Positions 10,674 through 19,990 of a stretch of DNA of 64,000 nucleotides are shown here, piece after piece; position 1 is the first letter of the stretch, and the number at the start of each line of letters is the position of its first letter. This DNA is from Streptomyces bottropensis ATCC 25435 (lineage in GTDB: Bacteria > Actinomycetota > Actinomycetes > Streptomycetales > Streptomycetaceae). Both the position numbers and the translations under genes were made by a program. The stretch covers positions 1,889,342 to 1,953,341 of the forward strand of contig NZ_KB911581.1 in assembly GCF_000383595.1 (NCBI RefSeq). The letters run 5' to 3'. The notes beneath the pieces are model-generated. The model was not told the DNA's origin, made no database searches, and was given only the letters and a program-made list of their open reading frames with translations.

Positions 10674-10736
10674 TCCCGGCCGTCGGCCGGACCGTCGGGT
10701 GTGCTCCCGGCCCGTCGGCCGGACCTCCGGGTGTGC
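10674..10736. repeat. Tandem 31/32-bp direct repeat between convergent genes
   Basis: Two nearly identical copies (10674-10704 and 10705-10736), each running from TCCCGG to GGGTGTGC, fill most of the 84 bp between the LAL gene and the kinase stop. The second copy abuts the stop codon of the minus-strand gene. No ordinary hairpin terminator is seen. Confidence 0.7.
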
Positions 10737-12470
10737 CTAGGTCTTCTTCGGCCAGACCGTCATGTCCGCGGTGACGAAGCTGGCCTCGTGGTCCCCGAGC
10801 GCGGTCGACTTGACCTGGATCACCAGCAGGGCGATGTCTCCGGAGGGGTGCTTGACGCAGAACTCGCTGCCGGCCGCCGCTCCGGAGAGCGTGAAGCTGT
10901 GGCTCTTGGCGCCGGTGAGGGCGATACGGCACGTCTCCAGGGTGGCGCCGGGGTCGGCGTACATCATCGTGATCACGCTCTTGTCGCTCTCCAGCGCGCA
11001 GAGGATCTCCTTGCAGGAAAGACGGACATCGCCCTTGCGGTCCTCGCGTGTCCTGCCGCTCCGGATGTCGACGGAACTCGTCTGTGACAGGAACTGCATG
11101 GGATAGGCGGTGGGTTGGGGGTCCCCGGGCGCGGTCGGGGAGGGGTTCGCCGTCCCGGACGTCCGCTCGCCGTCGGTCCCCGCGTCCGCCGTGCCCTTCG
11201 TCCCCGGGTCCGTCGCGGACCGTGACGGGGACGCCGACGACCCAGCGGACCTGTCGCCACCGGAGGTCGAGGAGGAGGTCGTCTCCCGGGTGCGGTACCG
11301 GTCCACGCCCTGCTTGAGCGTCCACCCCAGGCCCGCGATCAGCAGGGCGCCTCCCGTCACGGCGACGACCGTGAGCAGCGCGGTGCGCCGCCGCCGGGCA
11401 CGCCGCTGCTCCGGCCGTTCCGGCCCTGCCGGCCCGTTCGGACCCATCGCCCTCATCGGCCTGTTCAGCACCAGCGGCCCGTTCAGCACCAACGGCCCGT
11501 GCGGCCCCAGCGGCCGGGTCGGCGACAGCAAGGGCATCGGGTGCGGGACGGTGGCCCCGTGGGCCGTCGCCGGGGGCGGCACCGAGACCTCCGGGCCCGT
11601 GACCTCGCGCCAGACGGCGGGCCCGCCGCCCGTGTCGGCGTCCCGGCCCAGCCGACCGCGGCACCACTCGACGACCTCCGCCGGGGTGGGGCGCTCTGCC
11701 GGGTCGAGGGCGAGACAGCGGGCCATCATCGGGCGGAGCGGTTCGGGCAGCAGGGACAGGTCGGGTGCCGAGTGCACGATCCGGTACAGCACACCGACCG
11801 AGGGTCCGTCGCCGTACAGCGGCTCGCCGAGGGCCGCGAACGCCGCCGTCTGGCCCAGCGCGAAGACATCGGTCGCCGTCGTGACCGCACCGCCGGTCGC
11901 CTGCTCGGGGGCCATGAACTGGGGCGTGCCGACGGCGGTGCCGGTGGCCGTGTTCGAGGTGAGGTCGGCGGCCAGCGAGATGCCGAAGTCGATGACCCGG
12001 GGCCCGTCGGCGGCGAGCAGCACGTTGGAGGGCTTCAGGTCGCGGTGCACGATGCCCTCGCCGTGGATGGCCTGCAGCGCCTCGGCCACGCCCGCCATCA
12101 GCCAGAGCACCGCGGGCACCGGCAGCGGTCCGCGCCGGGCGACGGCCTCCGCCAGGGAGGGGCCGGGCACGTAGAGCGTGGCCAGCCAGGGCGGTACGCC
12201 GTCCGCGTCGGCGTCGATCAGTTCGGCGGTGTAGGCGCCCCGGACCCGCCGGGCCGCCCTGATCTCCCGGCCGAACCGCCGCCGGAAGGCCGGGTCGTCG
12301 GCCAGCTCCGGGCGGACCACCTTGATCGCCACCGGCCTGCCACCCTGGGTGTGCGACAGATAGACCCGGCCCATGCCGCCCGCGCCCAGCCGGGCGGCGA
12401 GACGGTAGCCCGCCATCTGCGGTGGGTCGTCGGCCTGGAGCGGCTGGAACACCTCGGTCGCGTCGTTCAA
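10737..12470 (-). CDS. Membrane-anchored Ser/Thr protein kinase (PknB-like)
   Basis: 577 residues. The N-terminal Hanks-type kinase has the glycine loop GAGGMGRVY (29-37), Lys50, catalytic HRDLKPSN (142-149), DFG (161-163) and an APE-type motif (MAPEQ). A juxtamembrane Pro/Met-rich linker and one membrane segment (about 362-385) follow, then a Ser/Thr-rich linker and an extracellular domain with two or three cysteines and no PASTA repeats. The start is TTG at 12470, with AGGGGGA about 10 nt upstream; a later Met could be used. It is the only gene in its transcript. The extracellular part could sense a ligand, but the family is not recognised. Confidence 0.88.
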   Translation of the reverse strand: MNDATEVFQPLQADDPPQMAGYRLAARLGAGGMGRVYLSHTQGGRPVAIKVVRPELADDPAFRRRFGREIRAARRVRGAYTAELIDADADGVPPWLATLYVPGPSLAEAVARRGPLPVPAVLWLMAGVAEALQAIHGEGIVHRDLKPSNVLLAADGPRVIDFGISLAADLTSNTATGTAVGTPQFMAPEQATGGAVTTATDVFALGQTAAFAALGEPLYGDGPSVGVLYRIVHSAPDLSLLPEPLRPMMARCLALDPAERPTPAEVVEWCRGRLGRDADTGGGPAVWREVTGPEVSVPPPATAHGATVPHPMPLLSPTRPLGPHGPLVLNGPLVLNRPMRAMGPNGPAGPERPEQRRARRRRTALLTVVAVTGGALLIAGLGWTLKQGVDRYRTRETTSSSTSGGDRSAGSSASPSRSATDPGTKGTADAGTDGERTSGTANPSPTAPGDPQPTAYPMQFLSQTSSVDIRSGRTREDRKGDVRLSCKEILCALESDKSVITMMYADPGATLETCRIALTGAKSHSFTLSGAAAGSEFCVKHPSGDIALLVIQVKSTALGDHEASFVTADMTVWPKKT

Positions 12471-12509
12471 CGGCGCACGTCCCCCTGTTTTCCTGATCTC
12501 CCCCGATGC

Positions 12510-12544
12510 GTCGGTCCGATGATCCGACCGACGGAAACAGCCTA
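12510..12544 (-). promoter_or_regulatory. Possible kinase promoter and inverted repeat
   Basis: On the minus strand a TAGGCT hexamer (12539-12544) lies about 70 nt before the kinase start. Just downstream is a 7-bp inverted repeat, GTCGGTC/GACCGAC (12510-12516 and 12526-12532). No good -35 is seen. Confidence 0.3.
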
Positions 12545-12609
12545 AAGGTTGTTGTGAGCATGCTGTTCGGAGGTGTGCCGGAAGTGCTCGCGGCCGACCG
12601 GACCGGAGG

Positions 12610-13830
12610 TCAGAGCCGCGCCCCCTTGAGCGCCATGTGCAGCAGCAGCCGGTCCTCGCCGTCCGTCAGCCGCAGGCCGGTGAGCTGTTCGACGCGGGAG
12701 AGCCGGTAGTAGAGGGTCTGGCGGTGGATGCCCAGCTCGGCGGCGGTGCGGCCCGCCTGGCCCGCCCGGTCGAGGAACACCTCGGCGGTGTGGGCGAGTT
12801 CGCGGTGGGCCGGGGTGAGGAGCAGGCGCACACAGGGGTCCTGCGGGGTCCCGGGAGGGAGCGCGGTGAGCAGCCGGTACGGGCCGATGGAGTGCCACTC
12901 GGCGACCGGGCCGAGACGCGGCTCCGCCAGCGCCGCCCGCGCCGCCGCCGAGGCCTCCCGCCAGTCGGTGCCCAGTTCGGCGAGGCCCGCACGGGCGCCC
13001 GAGACGCCCGCCGCCGCGTGCGTGCCCGCGCGCTCCAGGAGCCGGGCGGCGGCGACGAGCGCCGGCGCCGGTACGTCCGCCGAGCGCAGCCGCACCAGCA
13101 GGGCCAGGCCCCGGCCCGCCGTGCCCCACGGCACCGTGCACAGCGCGGTCGCCCCGGGCACCGTACGGAAGGAGGGGGCGTCGTCGGGGTCGGCGGAGGG
13201 CCAGGGGGCCACGCACACCATCGCGTGGACGCCGTCGCCGCGCGGGCCGAGAGCCGTGCGCAGCTCCGCCACCGCCATGTCGCGCTCCCAGTCGCGCTCG
13301 GCGGTCAGCACCGCGCGCAGCTCCCGGGTGAGGTCGGCGCCGGCCTGGGCCTCGTCCGCGAGGAGGGCGCCGATGCGGGCGGCGACCGCCATCGCGGCGG
13401 CGAGCTGGGCGCTCGTCGGGCCCGGGTCGCCGTCCAGGAGCCAGACGTAGCCGAGCACGACACCGCGATGGCGTACGGGCAGGCAGACACGGCCCCGGAG
13501 CACCCCCGCCGCCGGGGTCGGCGGGATACGGACCGGGGCCGTCGCCCGGGTGATGCCGAAGCCCTCGAACCACTCCCGCACCGCCGTCGTCGAGCGGCGG
13601 GTCAGGATCGAGCGGGTGCGGACCGGGTCCAGGTCGGACGGATCGAGGTCGCCCTCACTGTCGTACGCGCCGAAGGCGATCAGCTCGAAGTCGCGGTTCT
13701 CCAGCGTCGCCGGGGCGCCGAGCAGCTCGGAGATCTCGTCGACGAGGTCCTGGTAGTCGCCCACGGGGTGGGGCGATGCGGATTCCGGCGTCACCCGGGC
13801 ATTGTCCCGTACGGACAGGTCTTCATACAT
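12610..13830 (-). CDS. PucR/CdaR-type transcriptional regulator, likely of proline catabolism
   Basis: 406 residues. A GAF-like N-terminal part and a central GGDEF-like regulator domain precede a C-terminal PucR helix-turn-helix (about 350-400, with [20 protein letters not shown]). It is divergent from the proline dehydrogenase gene with about 107 bp between the starts, so control of the proline genes is the natural inference; PucR-family activators of proline use are known in Streptomyces. The start is uncertain: ATG 13830 or the in-frame GTG at 13794, neither with a strong Shine-Dalgarno. Confidence 0.85.
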   Translation of the reverse strand: MYEDLSVRDNARVTPESASPHPVGDYQDLVDEISELLGAPATLENRDFELIAFGAYDSEGDLDPSDLDPVRTRSILTRRSTTAVREWFEGFGITRATAPVRIPPTPAAGVLRGRVCLPVRHRGVVLGYVWLLDGDPGPTSAQLAAAMAVAARIGALLADEAQAGADLTRELRAVLTAERDWERDMAVAELRTALGPRGDGVHAMVCVAPWPSADPDDAPSFRTVPGATALCTVPWGTAGRGLALLVRLRSADVPAPALVAAARLLERAGTHAAAGVSGARAGLAELGTDWREASAAARAALAEPRLGPVAEWHSIGPYRLLTALPPGTPQDPCVRLLLTPAHRELAHTAEVFLDRAGQAGRTAAELGIHRQTLYYRLSRVEQLTGLRLTDGEDRLLLHMALKGARL

Positions 13831-13893
13831 CTGTCTGAGATCTGCGGCACGGATGCGTGACAGCTGTCGATGGCCGACGATCGGCGGGATCCT

Positions 13894-13899
13894 TAGGTT
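13894..13899 (+). promoter_or_regulatory. -10-like element of the proline dehydrogenase promoter
   Basis: TAGGTT lies 38 bp before the start codon. No recognisable -35 lies 17-18 bp upstream, which fits a promoter needing an activator such as the divergent PucR protein. Confidence 0.35.
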
Positions 13900-13937
13900 T
13901 CACGGTGGTTCTGTCTGCTGGTCTGTGGAGGTGCCCC

Positions 13938-14864
13938 GTGCTGGGTCCCGTGATTCTCGCCGCGTCGCGCAGCGGCCGGATACGACGCCTGATCTCGGCG
14001 GCGCCGGTGACCAGGCAGGTCGTCGACCGCTTCATCCCCGGGGAGCGGGTCGACGACATCGTCCCGGTCGTCCGGGACCTCACCGCCAAGGGCCTCGACG
14101 TGACCCTGGACGTCGTCGGCGAGGACATCACCCGTCCGGAGCAGGCCACCGCCGCCCGCGACGCCTATCTGGAGCTGATCGACCGGCTGAAGGAGCTGGA
14201 GCTCGGCGAACGCGCCGAGATGTCCGTCAAGCTCTCCCTGTTCGGCCAGGCCCTCCCGGGCGGCCACGAGCTGGCCCTCGCAGGCGTCAGGCCGGTCGTC
14301 GAGGCGGCCGCCGCGATCGGGACGACGGTCACGCTCGACGCCGAGGACCACACCACCCTCGACTCGATGTTCGCCATCCACGACGAGCTGCGGCGGGACT
14401 TCCCGCAGACCGGCTGCGTCATCCAGGCCTACCTCTTCCGCACCGAGACCGACGCCCGCCGCCTCGCCGCGAACGGCAGCCGGGTGCGGCTGGTGAAGGG
14501 CGCCTACAAGGAGCCCGCCGAGGTCGCCTTCCAGCAGAAGGCCGAGATCGACAAGGCGTACGTACGCGTCCTGAAGATCCTCCTGGAGGGAGAGGGGTAC
14601 CCGATGATCGGGTCGCACGACCCGCGCCTCATCTCCATCACCCAGGAACTCGCCCACCGCGCCGGGCGCAAACCGGACGAGTACGAGTTCCAGATGCTCT
14701 ACGGCATCCGCGGCGACGAGCACCTGCGGCTCGCCGCCGAAGGGCACCGCATGCGCGTCTACACCGCGTACGGCACCGACTGGTACGGCTACTTCATGCG
14801 CCGCCTCGCGGAGAAGCCGGCGAACCTGCGCTTCTTCGTCCGCTCGATGATCAGCAAGGGCTGA
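13938..14864 (+). CDS. Proline dehydrogenase, monofunctional
   Basis: It oxidises L-proline to pyrroline-5-carboxylate with FAD, feeding electrons to the respiratory chain. At 308 aa it is the short actinobacterial type, not the bifunctional PutA. The conserved barrel strands include TVTLDAEDHTTLDSM, CVIQAYLFRTE, VRLVKGAYKEPAEVA (Lys contacting FAD) and the C-terminal RIR-like YGTDWYGYFMRRL. The frame is open from 13857, but GTG 13938 has an excellent GGAGG 6 nt upstream. The next gene performs the second step and follows after 67 bp, so they form an operon. Confidence 0.93.
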   Translation: MLGPVILAASRSGRIRRLISAAPVTRQVVDRFIPGERVDDIVPVVRDLTAKGLDVTLDVVGEDITRPEQATAARDAYLELIDRLKELELGERAEMSVKLSLFGQALPGGHELALAGVRPVVEAAAAIGTTVTLDAEDHTTLDSMFAIHDELRRDFPQTGCVIQAYLFRTETDARRLAANGSRVRLVKGAYKEPAEVAFQQKAEIDKAYVRVLKILLEGEGYPMIGSHDPRLISITQELAHRAGRKPDEYEFQMLYGIRGDEHLRLAAEGHRMRVYTAYGTDWYGYFMRRLAEKPANLRFFVRSMISKG

Positions 14865-14867
14865 GCC

Positions 14868-14910
14868 GACACCGCCCGCTCAGGACACCGCCCGCTCAGG
14901 ACACCGCTCA
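14868..14910. repeat. Tandem 16-bp repeat (2.6 copies) before pruA
   Basis: GACACCGCCCGCTCAG occurs at 14868-14883 and 14884-14899, with a partial third copy from 14900. It begins 3 bp after the proline dehydrogenase stop and looks like replication slippage. Confidence 0.8.
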
Positions 14911-14931
14911 CGTCAAGGAGTTACGGAAATC

Positions 14932-16563
14932 ATGGACGCTGTGACCCAGGTCCCCACCCCCGTCAACGAGCCGGTGCACGGCTACGCCCCCGGCTCGCCC
15001 GAGCGGGCCCGGCTGGAGGCCAGGCTCAAGGAGCTGGCCGAGAACCCGGTCGACCTGCCGATGACCATCGGCGGCGAGCGGCGGATGGGCGGCGGCGACC
15101 GCTTCGACGTGGTGCAGCCGCACAACCACAAGGCCCGCCTCGGCACCTACGCCAACGCGACCCGGCAGGACGCCCAGGACGCCATCGACGCGGCCCTCGC
15201 CGCCGCGCCCGCCTGGCGCGCGATGTCCTTCGACGACCGCGCGGCGATCATCCTGCGCGCCGCCGAGCTGCTCGCCGGCCCCTGGCGCGAGACGCTGGCC
15301 GCCTCCACCATGCTGGGCCAGTCGAAGACCGCCCAGCAGGCCGAGATCGACTGTCCCTGCGAGCTGGTCGACTTCTGGCGCTTCAACGTCAAGTACGCCC
15401 GTGACCTGCTCGCCGAGCAGCCCCCGGCCAACTCGCCGGGCGTCTGGAACCGTCTCGACCACCGCCCGCTCGAAGGCTTCGTCTACGCGATCACCCCCTT
15501 CAACTTCACCGCCATCGCGGGCAACCTGCCGACCGCCCCGGCCCTCATGGGCAACGTGGTGGTCTGGAAGCCGAGCCCCACGCAGACCCACGCCGCCGTG
15601 CTGCTGATGCGGCTGCTGGAGGAGGCGGGCCTGCCCAAGGGCGTCATCAACCTGGTCACCGGCGACGGCATCGAGGTGTCCGAGGTCGCGCTGGAGCACC
15701 GCGACCTCGCCGGCATCCACTTCACCGGCTCGACGAAGACCTTCCAGTACCTGTGGAAGACGGTCGGCGCGAACATCGAGAAGTACCGCTCGTACCCGCG
15801 GCTGGTCGGTGAGACCGGCGGCAAGGACTTCGTGGTCGCCCATCCGTCCGCCGACCGCGCGATCCTCAAGACCGCCCTCACCCGGGGCGCCTTCGAGTAC
15901 CAGGGCCAGAAGTGCAGCGCGACCTCCCGGGCCTACATCCCGGCGTCGATCTGGAACTCGGGCTTCAAGGAGGAGTTCGCCGCCGAGGTCGAGTACCTGA
16001 CCATGGGCGACGTCACCGATCTGTCCAACTTCGTCGGCGCCGTCATCGACGAACGCTCCTTCGCCAAGAACAAGGCCGCCATCGACCGCGCCAAGTCCGA
16101 CCCGACCTGCACGATCGTCGCGGGCGGCTCGTACGACGACTCCGTCGGGTACTTCGTCCGCCCGACAGTCGTCGAGTGCACCGACCCGGCCAACGAGGTC
16201 TTCACCACCGAGTACTTCGGCCCGTTCCTCGCCGTCCACGTCTACGAGGACGACCGCTACGAGGAGATGCTGACCCAGATGGAGTCGGTGTCCGCTTACG
16301 CCCTGACGGGTTCGGTGATCTCGGGCGACCGCGCGGCCGCCGCGTACACGATGGACAGGCTCCGCTACGCGGCCGGCAACTTCTACATCAACGACAAGTC
16401 CACCGGCGCCGTCGTCGGCCAGCAGCCCTTCGGCGGCGGCCGCGCCTCGGGCACCAACGACAAGGCCGGGGCCCCGCAGAACCTGATGCGCTGGACCCTG
16501 ACCCGCGCCATCAAGGAGACCCTGGTCCCGCCGACGGACTACACGTACCCGCACATGGGCTGA
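14932..16563 (+). CDS. pruA: L-glutamate gamma-semialdehyde (P5C) dehydrogenase
   Basis: An NAD-dependent aldehyde dehydrogenase that oxidises glutamate semialdehyde to glutamate, the second step of proline catabolism. Its 543 residues include the catalytic Cys328 (GQKCSATSRAY) and general-base Glu294 (GETGGKD), as well as the ITPFNFTAIAGN substrate-anchor region and the C-terminal GQQPFGGGRASGTNDKAG signature of the class 4 family. It starts at ATG 14932 with AAGGAG upstream. It is co-transcribed with the proline dehydrogenase and closed by a strong terminator. Confidence 0.95.
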   Translation: MDAVTQVPTPVNEPVHGYAPGSPERARLEARLKELAENPVDLPMTIGGERRMGGGDRFDVVQPHNHKARLGTYANATRQDAQDAIDAALAAAPAWRAMSFDDRAAIILRAAELLAGPWRETLAASTMLGQSKTAQQAEIDCPCELVDFWRFNVKYARDLLAEQPPANSPGVWNRLDHRPLEGFVYAITPFNFTAIAGNLPTAPALMGNVVVWKPSPTQTHAAVLLMRLLEEAGLPKGVINLVTGDGIEVSEVALEHRDLAGIHFTGSTKTFQYLWKTVGANIEKYRSYPRLVGETGGKDFVVAHPSADRAILKTALTRGAFEYQGQKCSATSRAYIPASIWNSGFKEEFAAEVEYLTMGDVTDLSNFVGAVIDERSFAKNKAAIDRAKSDPTCTIVAGGSYDDSVGYFVRPTVVECTDPANEVFTTEYFGPFLAVHVYEDDRYEEMLTQMESVSAYALTGSVISGDRAAAAYTMDRLRYAAGNFYINDKSTGAVVGQQPFGGGRASGTNDKAGAPQNLMRWTLTRAIKETLVPPTDYTYPHMG

Positions 16564-16589
16564 CCCGGACATCTGGTCCGCCGCTCGTC

Positions 16590-16624
16590 GCGCCCCCGTT
16601 CCCGGGACCCGGGAACGGGGGCGC
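16590..16624 (+). terminator. Terminator of the proline operon
   Basis: A 17-nt perfect inverted repeat (16590-16606 with 16608-16624), effectively a 15-bp stem with a small loop, starts 27 bp after the pruA stop. Confidence 0.85.
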
Positions 16625-16710
16625 GGTCATGTGACGGATGGGAAAAGGCCAGGTCAACGATGTGTGACCCAATCCACCGTCTCAGATAGTAGGAAGTCCG
16701 ACTAACTGTG

Positions 16711-16739
16711 GAGACAGATGCGCCGACCTCGCCTAGCTT
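16711..16739 (+). promoter_or_regulatory. Candidate promoter of the 43-aa peptide gene
   Basis: GAGACA (16711-16716), a 17-bp spacer and TAGCTT (16734-16739) fit a housekeeping-type actinomycete promoter. Transcription from about 16746 would give a 5' UTR of about 150 nt with GC-rich hairpin potential. I recognise no riboswitch class in it. The rest of 16625-16894 shows no gene. Confidence 0.45.
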
Positions 16740-16894
16740 TGTAGGAGCCGAACGTCTCGCTCGATCCAGCGAATGGCGGTCGTGAGCCGGAGCCCTAGGC
16801 AGGCAACCCCTGCGGCCCCGCTCCCCGCCCCTTCCGGCGTCTCGTACACCTCCCGTTTCCGAACTCCGGAATGCCTCGAAGGAGTCGATTTCCC

Positions 16895-17026
16895 ATGGCC
16901 GAGACGACCGTCCGCCGCCGAGTCCGTCACGTTTCCCGGACCACCGAGTCCGACCGCAAGAACGCCGCCGCCGCCCTCCAGCGCGCCCTCGACCGCAGGG
17001 ACAACGGCGGTTCGACCGGGCACTGA
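16895..17026 (+). CDS. Small basic hypothetical protein (43 aa)
   Basis: ATG at 16895 with AAGGAG about 10 nt upstream, 44 codons to TGA. The peptide begins MAETTVRRRVRHVSRTTES and is rich in Arg, with an amphipathic Ala/Leu/Arg stretch (AAAALQRALDRRD) and a Gly-rich tail. No membrane segment or signal peptide is present. It has its own candidate promoter and a hairpin terminator just after it, so it looks like a real gene. Function unknown; a small nucleic-acid-binding or regulatory peptide is possible. Confidence 0.65.
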   Translation: MAETTVRRRVRHVSRTTESDRKNAAAALQRALDRRDNGGSTGH

Positions 17027-17040
17027 GCCCCCTGCCGGGA

Positions 17041-17065
17041 GCCGCACCCGTGTTCGGGGTGCGGT
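17041..17065. terminator. Bidirectional terminator between convergent genes
   Basis: A 9-bp perfect stem (17041-17049 with 17057-17065, 7-nt loop) lies between the 43-aa gene and the convergent phosphoesterase gene, and can serve both. Confidence 0.7.
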
Positions 17066-17084
17066 GCGGCCGTGAGCGGACGGC

Positions 17085-18662
17085 TCACGCGCCGCGCCGC
17101 ACCTCGAAGTGGTCGATCCGCCTGCCGTCCTCGGCCAGCGCCGACACCTTCAGAGCCGGACGCGCGCCGCTCTCCGCCTCCACCGAGAGCAGCGAGAAGC
17201 CCCGGTAGCGCACCCGCGACCACTCCACCGTCTCCGCCTTCGACCTGCGGGACTTGGTCCACTCGAACGTCTCGACGGCGTCGTGGCGGGTCACGTGCCC
17301 CTCGTAGCTCTCCTTGACGCCGGACGGGAAGCCGTACAGATCGCGCCCGCCGCCGCCCGCCGTGACATACACGATCCCGTCCCGGGTCGGGTCGGTCGAC
17401 GCGCCGATGGGGACCGCCCGGCCGACCTCGCCGCCCTTGACGGCGTCGGTCCGCTCGTAGACGTGGTTGTGGCCGTTGATCACCAGGTCCACCTGGTGCT
17501 TCGCGAACAGCGGCAGCCAGGTGTCGCGGATGCCGCCGTCGGAGGCGTGCGAGGACGTCGAGTAGGCGCAGTGGTGGAAGAAGACGACGACGAAGTCCAC
17601 GCCCTTCGCGGTCCGCAGCTCACCCAGCGTCCTGTCCAGCCATCTGGTCTGCCGACCGCCCGTGTAGCCGAAGTTGGCGGGGATCTCGTACGACACGTCG
17701 TTGGCGTCCAGCGCCACGAAGGCGACGTTGCCGTAGGTGAACGCGTACACGCCCGGTGCCGTGCGCGGATCGAAGCCGTTGTCCGGGAGGGACCAGCGGG
17801 CGAGCTGGCCGCCGTAGCCGTCCGGCGAGTACCAGGCCTCCATGTCGTGGTTGCCGGTCGTCACCATCCACGGCACGGACCTGGCCACCGACTCGTTCTG
17901 CTTGAGGAACAGGTCCCAGAACCCGGGGTCGTAGCCGTCCGACGTGACGCCCTTGCCGTTGCCGTTGGCGTAGCAGATGTCGCCGGCGTGGAGGTGGAAG
18001 GCGGGCTTGCGGCGGGCGATCAGGTTGTCGTTGGCCGCGGCCGCACTGCCGACGCCCTGGTCGCCGAACGCCGTGAACACGAACGTCTCGGGGGCCGCGG
18101 GCGCCGTGCGGAAGGTGGCGATCGTCGAGCGGTGGGCCGGGGAGGCCGGGTCGAAGCCCTCGTGGCCGACGCCGTAGTAGTACGTCGTGCCGGGGCGCAG
18201 GCCGTCCAGGGCCGCGTGCACGTAGTACTGCTCCAGCTCCAGGCGCACGCCCTCGACCCCCGGCGTGTGCAGGTCGCGGATCTCGGCGTCGATCTTCCGG
18301 CTCAGTTCCTCGGGCTTCAGCCCCACCCGCACGTACGGCTTCCGCACCGCCACCGGCACCTGCCAGGAGATCCGCATCTCCTTCCTGGGGTCGCCGCCGA
18401 AGGCCAGATGGCGGCCGAAGGGGACGACCGCGGAGCCGGGCAGCCGGGAGGTGGCGGGCGACGGGGCGGAGGAGGTCGTCGAGGGCGTCGAGTTCGGCGA
18501 ACCGGAGCCGCCGCAGCCGGTCAGCAGCCCGCCCGCGGCCAGCGAGCCCGCCGTCACCAGCGTGCGGCGCCGCGTCAGCTTCGTACGCAGGTACTCGTGC
18601 TGCTCGGCCATGCTCATCCGGCGCGCGAGCCGCGGCGGGATGCCGAAGTCGGGTATATCCAT
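17085..18662 (-). CDS. Tat-exported lipoprotein metallophosphoesterase (purple acid phosphatase-like)
   Basis: A 525-aa extracellular phosphoesterase. The N-terminus has a twin-arginine stretch (TRRRTLVTAG, about 31-40) followed by lipobox LLTGC, so it is probably a Tat-dependent lipoprotein. A fibronectin-like N-domain precedes the calcineurin-type metallophosphoesterase core, whose metal ligands are visible: FTAFGDQG, HAGDICY, TTGNHD, FFHHC and NGHNHVYER. Likely role: release of phosphate from organic phosphates. The frame is open further upstream, but ATG 18662 places the signal sensibly; the Shine-Dalgarno is weak (GGGA 12 nt away), so ATG at a later Met is possible. It is divergent from leuB. 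Confidence 0.88.
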   Translation of the reverse strand: MDIPDFGIPPRLARRMSMAEQHEYLRTKLTRRRTLVTAGSLAAGGLLTGCGGSGSPNSTPSTTSSAPSPATSRLPGSAVVPFGRHLAFGGDPRKEMRISWQVPVAVRKPYVRVGLKPEELSRKIDAEIRDLHTPGVEGVRLELEQYYVHAALDGLRPGTTYYYGVGHEGFDPASPAHRSTIATFRTAPAAPETFVFTAFGDQGVGSAAAANDNLIARRKPAFHLHAGDICYANGNGKGVTSDGYDPGFWDLFLKQNESVARSVPWMVTTGNHDMEAWYSPDGYGGQLARWSLPDNGFDPRTAPGVYAFTYGNVAFVALDANDVSYEIPANFGYTGGRQTRWLDRTLGELRTAKGVDFVVVFFHHCAYSTSSHASDGGIRDTWLPLFAKHQVDLVINGHNHVYERTDAVKGGEVGRAVPIGASTDPTRDGIVYVTAGGGGRDLYGFPSGVKESYEGHVTRHDAVETFEWTKSRRSKAETVEWSRVRYRGFSLLSVEAESGARPALKVSALAEDGRRIDHFEVRRGA

Positions 18663-18804
18663 GGTGATGAAGTTCCCAGTGCATCCCAACGCCCGCCCCG
18701 CATACGGGTGAACGCGTGGTGACGTGTGGGCAGAGTCACCGCACCGGACGTCCGCATCGCGGACAGCGCATGTCATCCCGTGGGACAAGGAGTACGGTGC
18801 CGTC

Positions 18805-19848
18805 ATGTCTCGCAGCCTCAATCTCGCAGTGATCCCCGGTGACGGCATCGGTAGGGAAGTCGTGGCCCAGGGGCTCAAGGTCCTCTCCGCCGTCCTTCCG
18901 CAGGATGTGAAGCTGGAGACCAAGGAGTACGACTTCGGCGCCCAGCGCTACCACGCCACCGGTGAGACCCTCACCGAGGCCGACCTCGACGCGCTGAAGC
19001 AGCACGACGCGATCCTGCTGGGCGCGATCGGCGACCCGAGCGTCCCCTCCGGGGTCCTGGAGCGCGGCTTCCTGCTCAAGCTCCGCTTCGCCTTCGACCA
19101 CCACGTGAACCTGCGCCCGTCGAAGCTGCTCCCCGGTGTCGCCACCCCGCTCGCCGGTCAGCCCGAGATCGACTTCGTCGTGGTCCGCGAGGGCACCGAG
19201 GGCCCGTACACGGGCAACGGCGGCACGATCCGCAAGGGCACCGAGCACGAGGTCGCCACCGAGGTCTCGGTCAACACGGCCTTCGGGGTCGAGCGGGTCG
19301 TCCGTGACGCGTTCGCCCGCGCCCAGGCCCGCCCGCGCAAGAAGCTCACCCTCGTCCACAAGAACAACGTGCTGACCTTCGCCGGTCACCTGTGGACGAA
19401 CATCTTCAACAAGGTGGCCGAGGAGTTCCCCGAGGTCACCACCGACTACATCCACGTGGACGCGGCGACGATCTACCTCGTCACCGACCCCGCCCGCTTC
19501 GACGTGATCGTCACCGACAACCTCTTCGGCGACATCATCACCGACCTCGCCGCAGCCGTCTCCGGCGGCATCGGCGTCGCGGCGTCGGGCAACATCAACC
19601 CCTCCGGCGAGTTCCCGTCCATGTTCGAGCCCGTGCACGGCTCGGCCCCGGACATCGCCGGCCAGGCCAAGGCCGACCCCTCCGCCACGGTCCTGTCCGT
19701 CGCCCTGCTCCTGCGCCACCTCGGCTTCGAGGCCGAGGCCGCGGCGATCGAGGAGGCCGTCTCCGCCGACCTCGCGGAGCGCGTCGGCAAGCCGGCCCGT
19801 TCGACGGACGAGATCGGCGACGCCCTCGCCGTACGAGTAGCCGGCTGA
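18805..19848 (+). CDS. leuB: 3-isopropylmalate dehydrogenase
   Basis: NAD-dependent oxidation of 3-isopropylmalate to 2-ketoisocaproate, a leucine pathway step. At 347 aa, it is the short actinobacterial type. Visible signatures are [11 protein letters not shown] at the N-terminus, [14 protein letters not shown], the Mg/substrate segment [15 protein letters not shown], and the NAD-binding [12 protein letters not shown] choose ATG 18805, with AAGGAG at 18787-18792; the longer frame from 18724 has no support. It stands alone between the divergent phosphoesterase and a terminator, 261 bp before ilvE. Confidence 0.95.
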   Translation: MSRSLNLAVIPGDGIGREVVAQGLKVLSAVLPQDVKLETKEYDFGAQRYHATGETLTEADLDALKQHDAILLGAIGDPSVPSGVLERGFLLKLRFAFDHHVNLRPSKLLPGVATPLAGQPEIDFVVVREGTEGPYTGNGGTIRKGTEHEVATEVSVNTAFGVERVVRDAFARAQARPRKKLTLVHKNNVLTFAGHLWTNIFNKVAEEFPEVTTDYIHVDAATIYLVTDPARFDVIVTDNLFGDIITDLAAAVSGGIGVAASGNINPSGEFPSMFEPVHGSAPDIAGQAKADPSATVLSVALLLRHLGFEAEAAAIEEAVSADLAERVGKPARSTDEIGDALAVRVAG

Positions 19849-19873
19849 CCCGCCGCGCCACTCGAATCCTCTC

Positions 19874-19908
19874 GAAGCCGCCGGGTCGCACCAGCACCCG
19901 GCGGCTTC
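19874..19908 (+). terminator. leuB terminator
   Basis: A perfect 13-bp stem (19874-19886 with 19896-19908) with a 9-nt loop. Confidence 0.85.
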
Positions 19909-19990
19909 CGTATGGCTTCCCCAGGGTCCCGCCGGGTGTCACCATCATCCCTGGGTCGCATTCACGCCGTTTTCTTCCGCGGACTCCGCT

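Noticed and set aside
12637..13860. 407-codon plus-strand frame opposite the PucR-type gene
   Set aside because: Low-complexity antisense frame; the minus strand encodes an evident PucR helix-turn-helix.
16740..16894. Possible riboswitch in the 5' UTR of the 43-aa peptide gene
   Set aside because: I compared it mentally with common riboswitch signatures and found no match, so it is reported only as a possible unknown element.
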